From NCBI RefSeq assembly GCF_016744625.1, contig NZ_JADGDZ010000032.1, positions 1-34,017 on the forward strand: 34,017 bases of DNA. Reading direction: 5' to 3'. The translations under genes were made by a program, and so were the position numbers. How positions within the stretch are numbered: the first letter of the stretch is position 1; each line of letters starts with the position of its first letter. The stretch is from Winogradskyella sp. Its GTDB lineage: Bacteria > Bacteroidota > Bacteroidia > Flavobacteriales > Flavobacteriaceae. Shown piece by piece: positions 32,718 to 34,017 of the stretch. Below the pieces are notes generated by a model. That model saw only the letters and a program-made list of their open reading frames with translations, made no database searches and was not told the origin of the DNA.

Positions 32718-34017
32718 ATGGAATTTGTAATAAAGATATCTCAATTTTTACTCAGTTTATCCTTGCTTATTGTATTGCACGAGCTTGGACATTTTATACC
32801 AGCAAAACTTTTTAAAACTAAAGTTGAAAAATTTTATCTCTTTTTTGATGTAAAGTATTCGCTTTTTAAAAAGAAAATAGGTGAAACAACTTATGGTATT
32901 GGTTGGTTACCACTTGGTGGTTATGTGAAAATTGCTGGAATGATCGACGAAAGCATGGATAAAGAGCAAATGGCACAACCACCACAACCATGGGAATTTC
33001 GTTCTAAGCCAGCTTGGCAACGTCTCATAATTATGTTAGGTGGTGTAACAGTAAACTTTATTTTAGCTTACGTTATTTATGTAGCTATATCTTTTGCTTA
33101 CGGAGATTCTGATGTAAAAGTAGACAGTCTTAAAGATGGGTATTGGATAGATAATCCCGCTTTATTAGAGATGGGTTTTAAAACTGGAGATAAGGTTTTA
33201 GCGATTAACGATACACCTATTGTTAACGATTCTGATATTGGTTTTAACCTTATTAGTGCAGAATCAATTACGATTAATAGAGCTGGCGAAGAAAAAGTTA
33301 TTGATTTACCAGAAGATTTTTTAGGACAATATTCTGCAAGTAAGAGTAAAAATAATTTCGAATACCGTGTGCCTTTTATGGTAGGTGAAGTAGCAGATAC
33401 GTCTTTAAATGCTAAAAAAGATTTAAAGCTTGGAGATGTAATTACAAGTATTAATGGTAAGCCTTTAAGGTATTTTGATGAGCTTGAAGACGTCACTAGT
33501 GGTTTAAACAACACCACAGTTTCTGTTGAAATTTTACGTGAGGATAATACAACTATTAAAAAGGAATTAGCTATAGATGAAGAAGGGAAATTTGGCATTA
33601 GACGTTATGTTAATCCTACTAGATTTGAGGAATTAGGCTATTATAATATTTTTAGAAAAGAATATACTTTTGGAGAAAGCTTTGCAGCTGGTGGACGTAA
33701 ATTCACAAAAACGATTAGTAATTATTTTGATCAGTTAAAGGCGATTTTTAGTCCAAGTACAGGAGCTTATAAAGGTTTAGGTGGCTTTAAGGCTATTTAT
33801 GATCAGTTTTCGCCAGTTTGGAGTTGGTCATATTTTTGGGGTTTAACAGCGTTTTTATCTATTATGCTTGCTATTTTAAACTTATTGCCTATACCAGCGT
33901 TAGATGGTGGACATGTAATGTTTTTGTTATTTGAAATGATATCTGGTCGCAAACCGAGCGAAAAGTTCCTAGAACGAGCACAAGTTGTTGGATTCTTTAT
34001 TCTAATTGCTTTAGTAT
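32718..34017 (+). CDS. rseP: RIP metalloprotease RseP (site-2 protease), cut off by the window end
   Basis: At least 433 residues are present and the stop lies beyond the window. The first membrane helix contains the zinc motif HELGH (His21, Glu22, His25). Then come GWLPLGGYVKIAGM and a second helix with MLGGVTVNFILAYVIY. Two PDZ-type segments follow: ALLEMGFKTGDKVLAIND (near 155-175) and LKLGDVITSINGKPL (near 235-250). The last helices contain the second metal-ligand motif NLLPIPALDGGHVMF. The enzyme cuts membrane-bound anti-sigma factors and signal-peptide remnants. It is slightly longer and has a different N-terminal loop (FDVKYSLFKKK) from the E. coli enzyme, as is usual in Bacteroidota. 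It diverges from the SCO gene. Confidence 0.96.
   Translation, partial: MEFVIKISQFLLSLSLLIVLHELGHFIPAKLFKTKVEKFYLFFDVKYSLFKKKIGETTYGIGWLPLGGYVKIAGMIDESMDKEQMAQPPQPWEFRSKPAWQRLIIMLGGVTVNFILAYVIYVAISFAYGDSDVKVDSLKDGYWIDNPALLEMGFKTGDKVLAINDTPIVNDSDIGFNLISAESITINRAGEEKVIDLPEDFLGQYSASKSKNNFEYRVPFMVGEVADTSLNAKKDLKLGDVITSINGKPLRYFDELEDVTSGLNNTTVSVEILREDNTTIKKELAIDEEGKFGIRRYVNPTRFEELGYYNIFRKEYTFGESFAAGGRKFTKTISNYFDQLKAIFSPSTGAYKGLGGFKAIYDQFSPVWSWSYFWGLTAFLSIMLAILNLLPIPALDGGHVMFLLFEMISGRKPSEKFLERAQVVGFFILIALV

Noticed and set aside
33098-33598. 166-codon minus-strand frame at the right end
   Set aside because: It is the antisense of the rseP PDZ region, with a Ser/Leu-rich translation typical of shadow frames.
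1-34017. CRISPR, defence island, prophage, insertion sequence or tRNA/rRNA genes
   Set aside because: No regular repeat-spacer array, transposase, integrase, restriction enzyme, or cloverleaf-like G/C-rich segment was seen. The gene content is ordinary metabolic and transport functions.

Overview
The window looks like chromosomal DNA of a marine-type member of the Flavobacteriaceae (Bacteroidota). The evidence is a low G+C content, flavobacterial gene families throughout, and repeated use of the Bacteroidota promoter -7 element TAnnTTTG a short distance before start codons. The exact genus cannot be told by reading alone. I see no rRNA, tRNA, CRISPR array, transposase, phage or defence genes. 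The region reads as ordinary core and semi-core genome, with strong metal and haem themes, and no stretch longer than 300 bases lacks a gene.

Region 1 (1-9608) is haem related. It holds an AraC-type regulator, a 1171-residue secreted TraB/GumN-like protein running convergently to it, ferrochelatase (hemH), a large secreted BNR/Asp-box propeller protein, and a HemJ-type protoporphyrinogen oxidase whose start overlaps the propeller stop by one base. A divergent gene, possibly hemA, may begin at the extreme left edge. Region 2 (9681-14903) holds a membrane histidine kinase without an adjacent response regulator, a crotonase-family enoyl-CoA hydratase, an orphan 204-residue protein of unknown function, a PA0069-type radical SAM protein, and a lipoprotein with the best full promoter in the window. 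Its intergenic spaces carry several inverted repeats.

Region 3 (14961-18801) contains a minus-strand lipid operon (plsC-like acyltransferase, acyl-ACP desaturase, HD hydrolase), a bacilliredoxin with its own terminator, and a plus-strand TerB/DnaJ (DjlA-like) protein. A strong bidirectional terminator separates the lipid operon from the lipoprotein.

Region 4 (18806-32524) is a metal-handling block. A TonB-dependent receptor and a DtxR-family regulator plus ZIP transporter diverge from a near-perfect 38-bp palindrome that overlaps the promoter regions of both. A minus-strand operon follows: a small His-rich exported protein, a CzcA-type RND pump fused at its C-terminus to a TolC-like outer-membrane factor, and a lipoprotein CzcB-type adaptor. 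After a small secreted Cys protein come SCO, FeoA, FeoB and a 47-residue FeoB-associated Cys-rich membrane protein. The window ends inside the site-2 protease gene rseP.

No clearly new biological system is visible. The most rewarding points are the palindromic operator, the inner-membrane pump/outer-membrane factor fusion with an internal signal-peptide-like segment, the small His-rich protein heading that operon, the very long GumN-like protein, and the unrecognised 204-residue protein.
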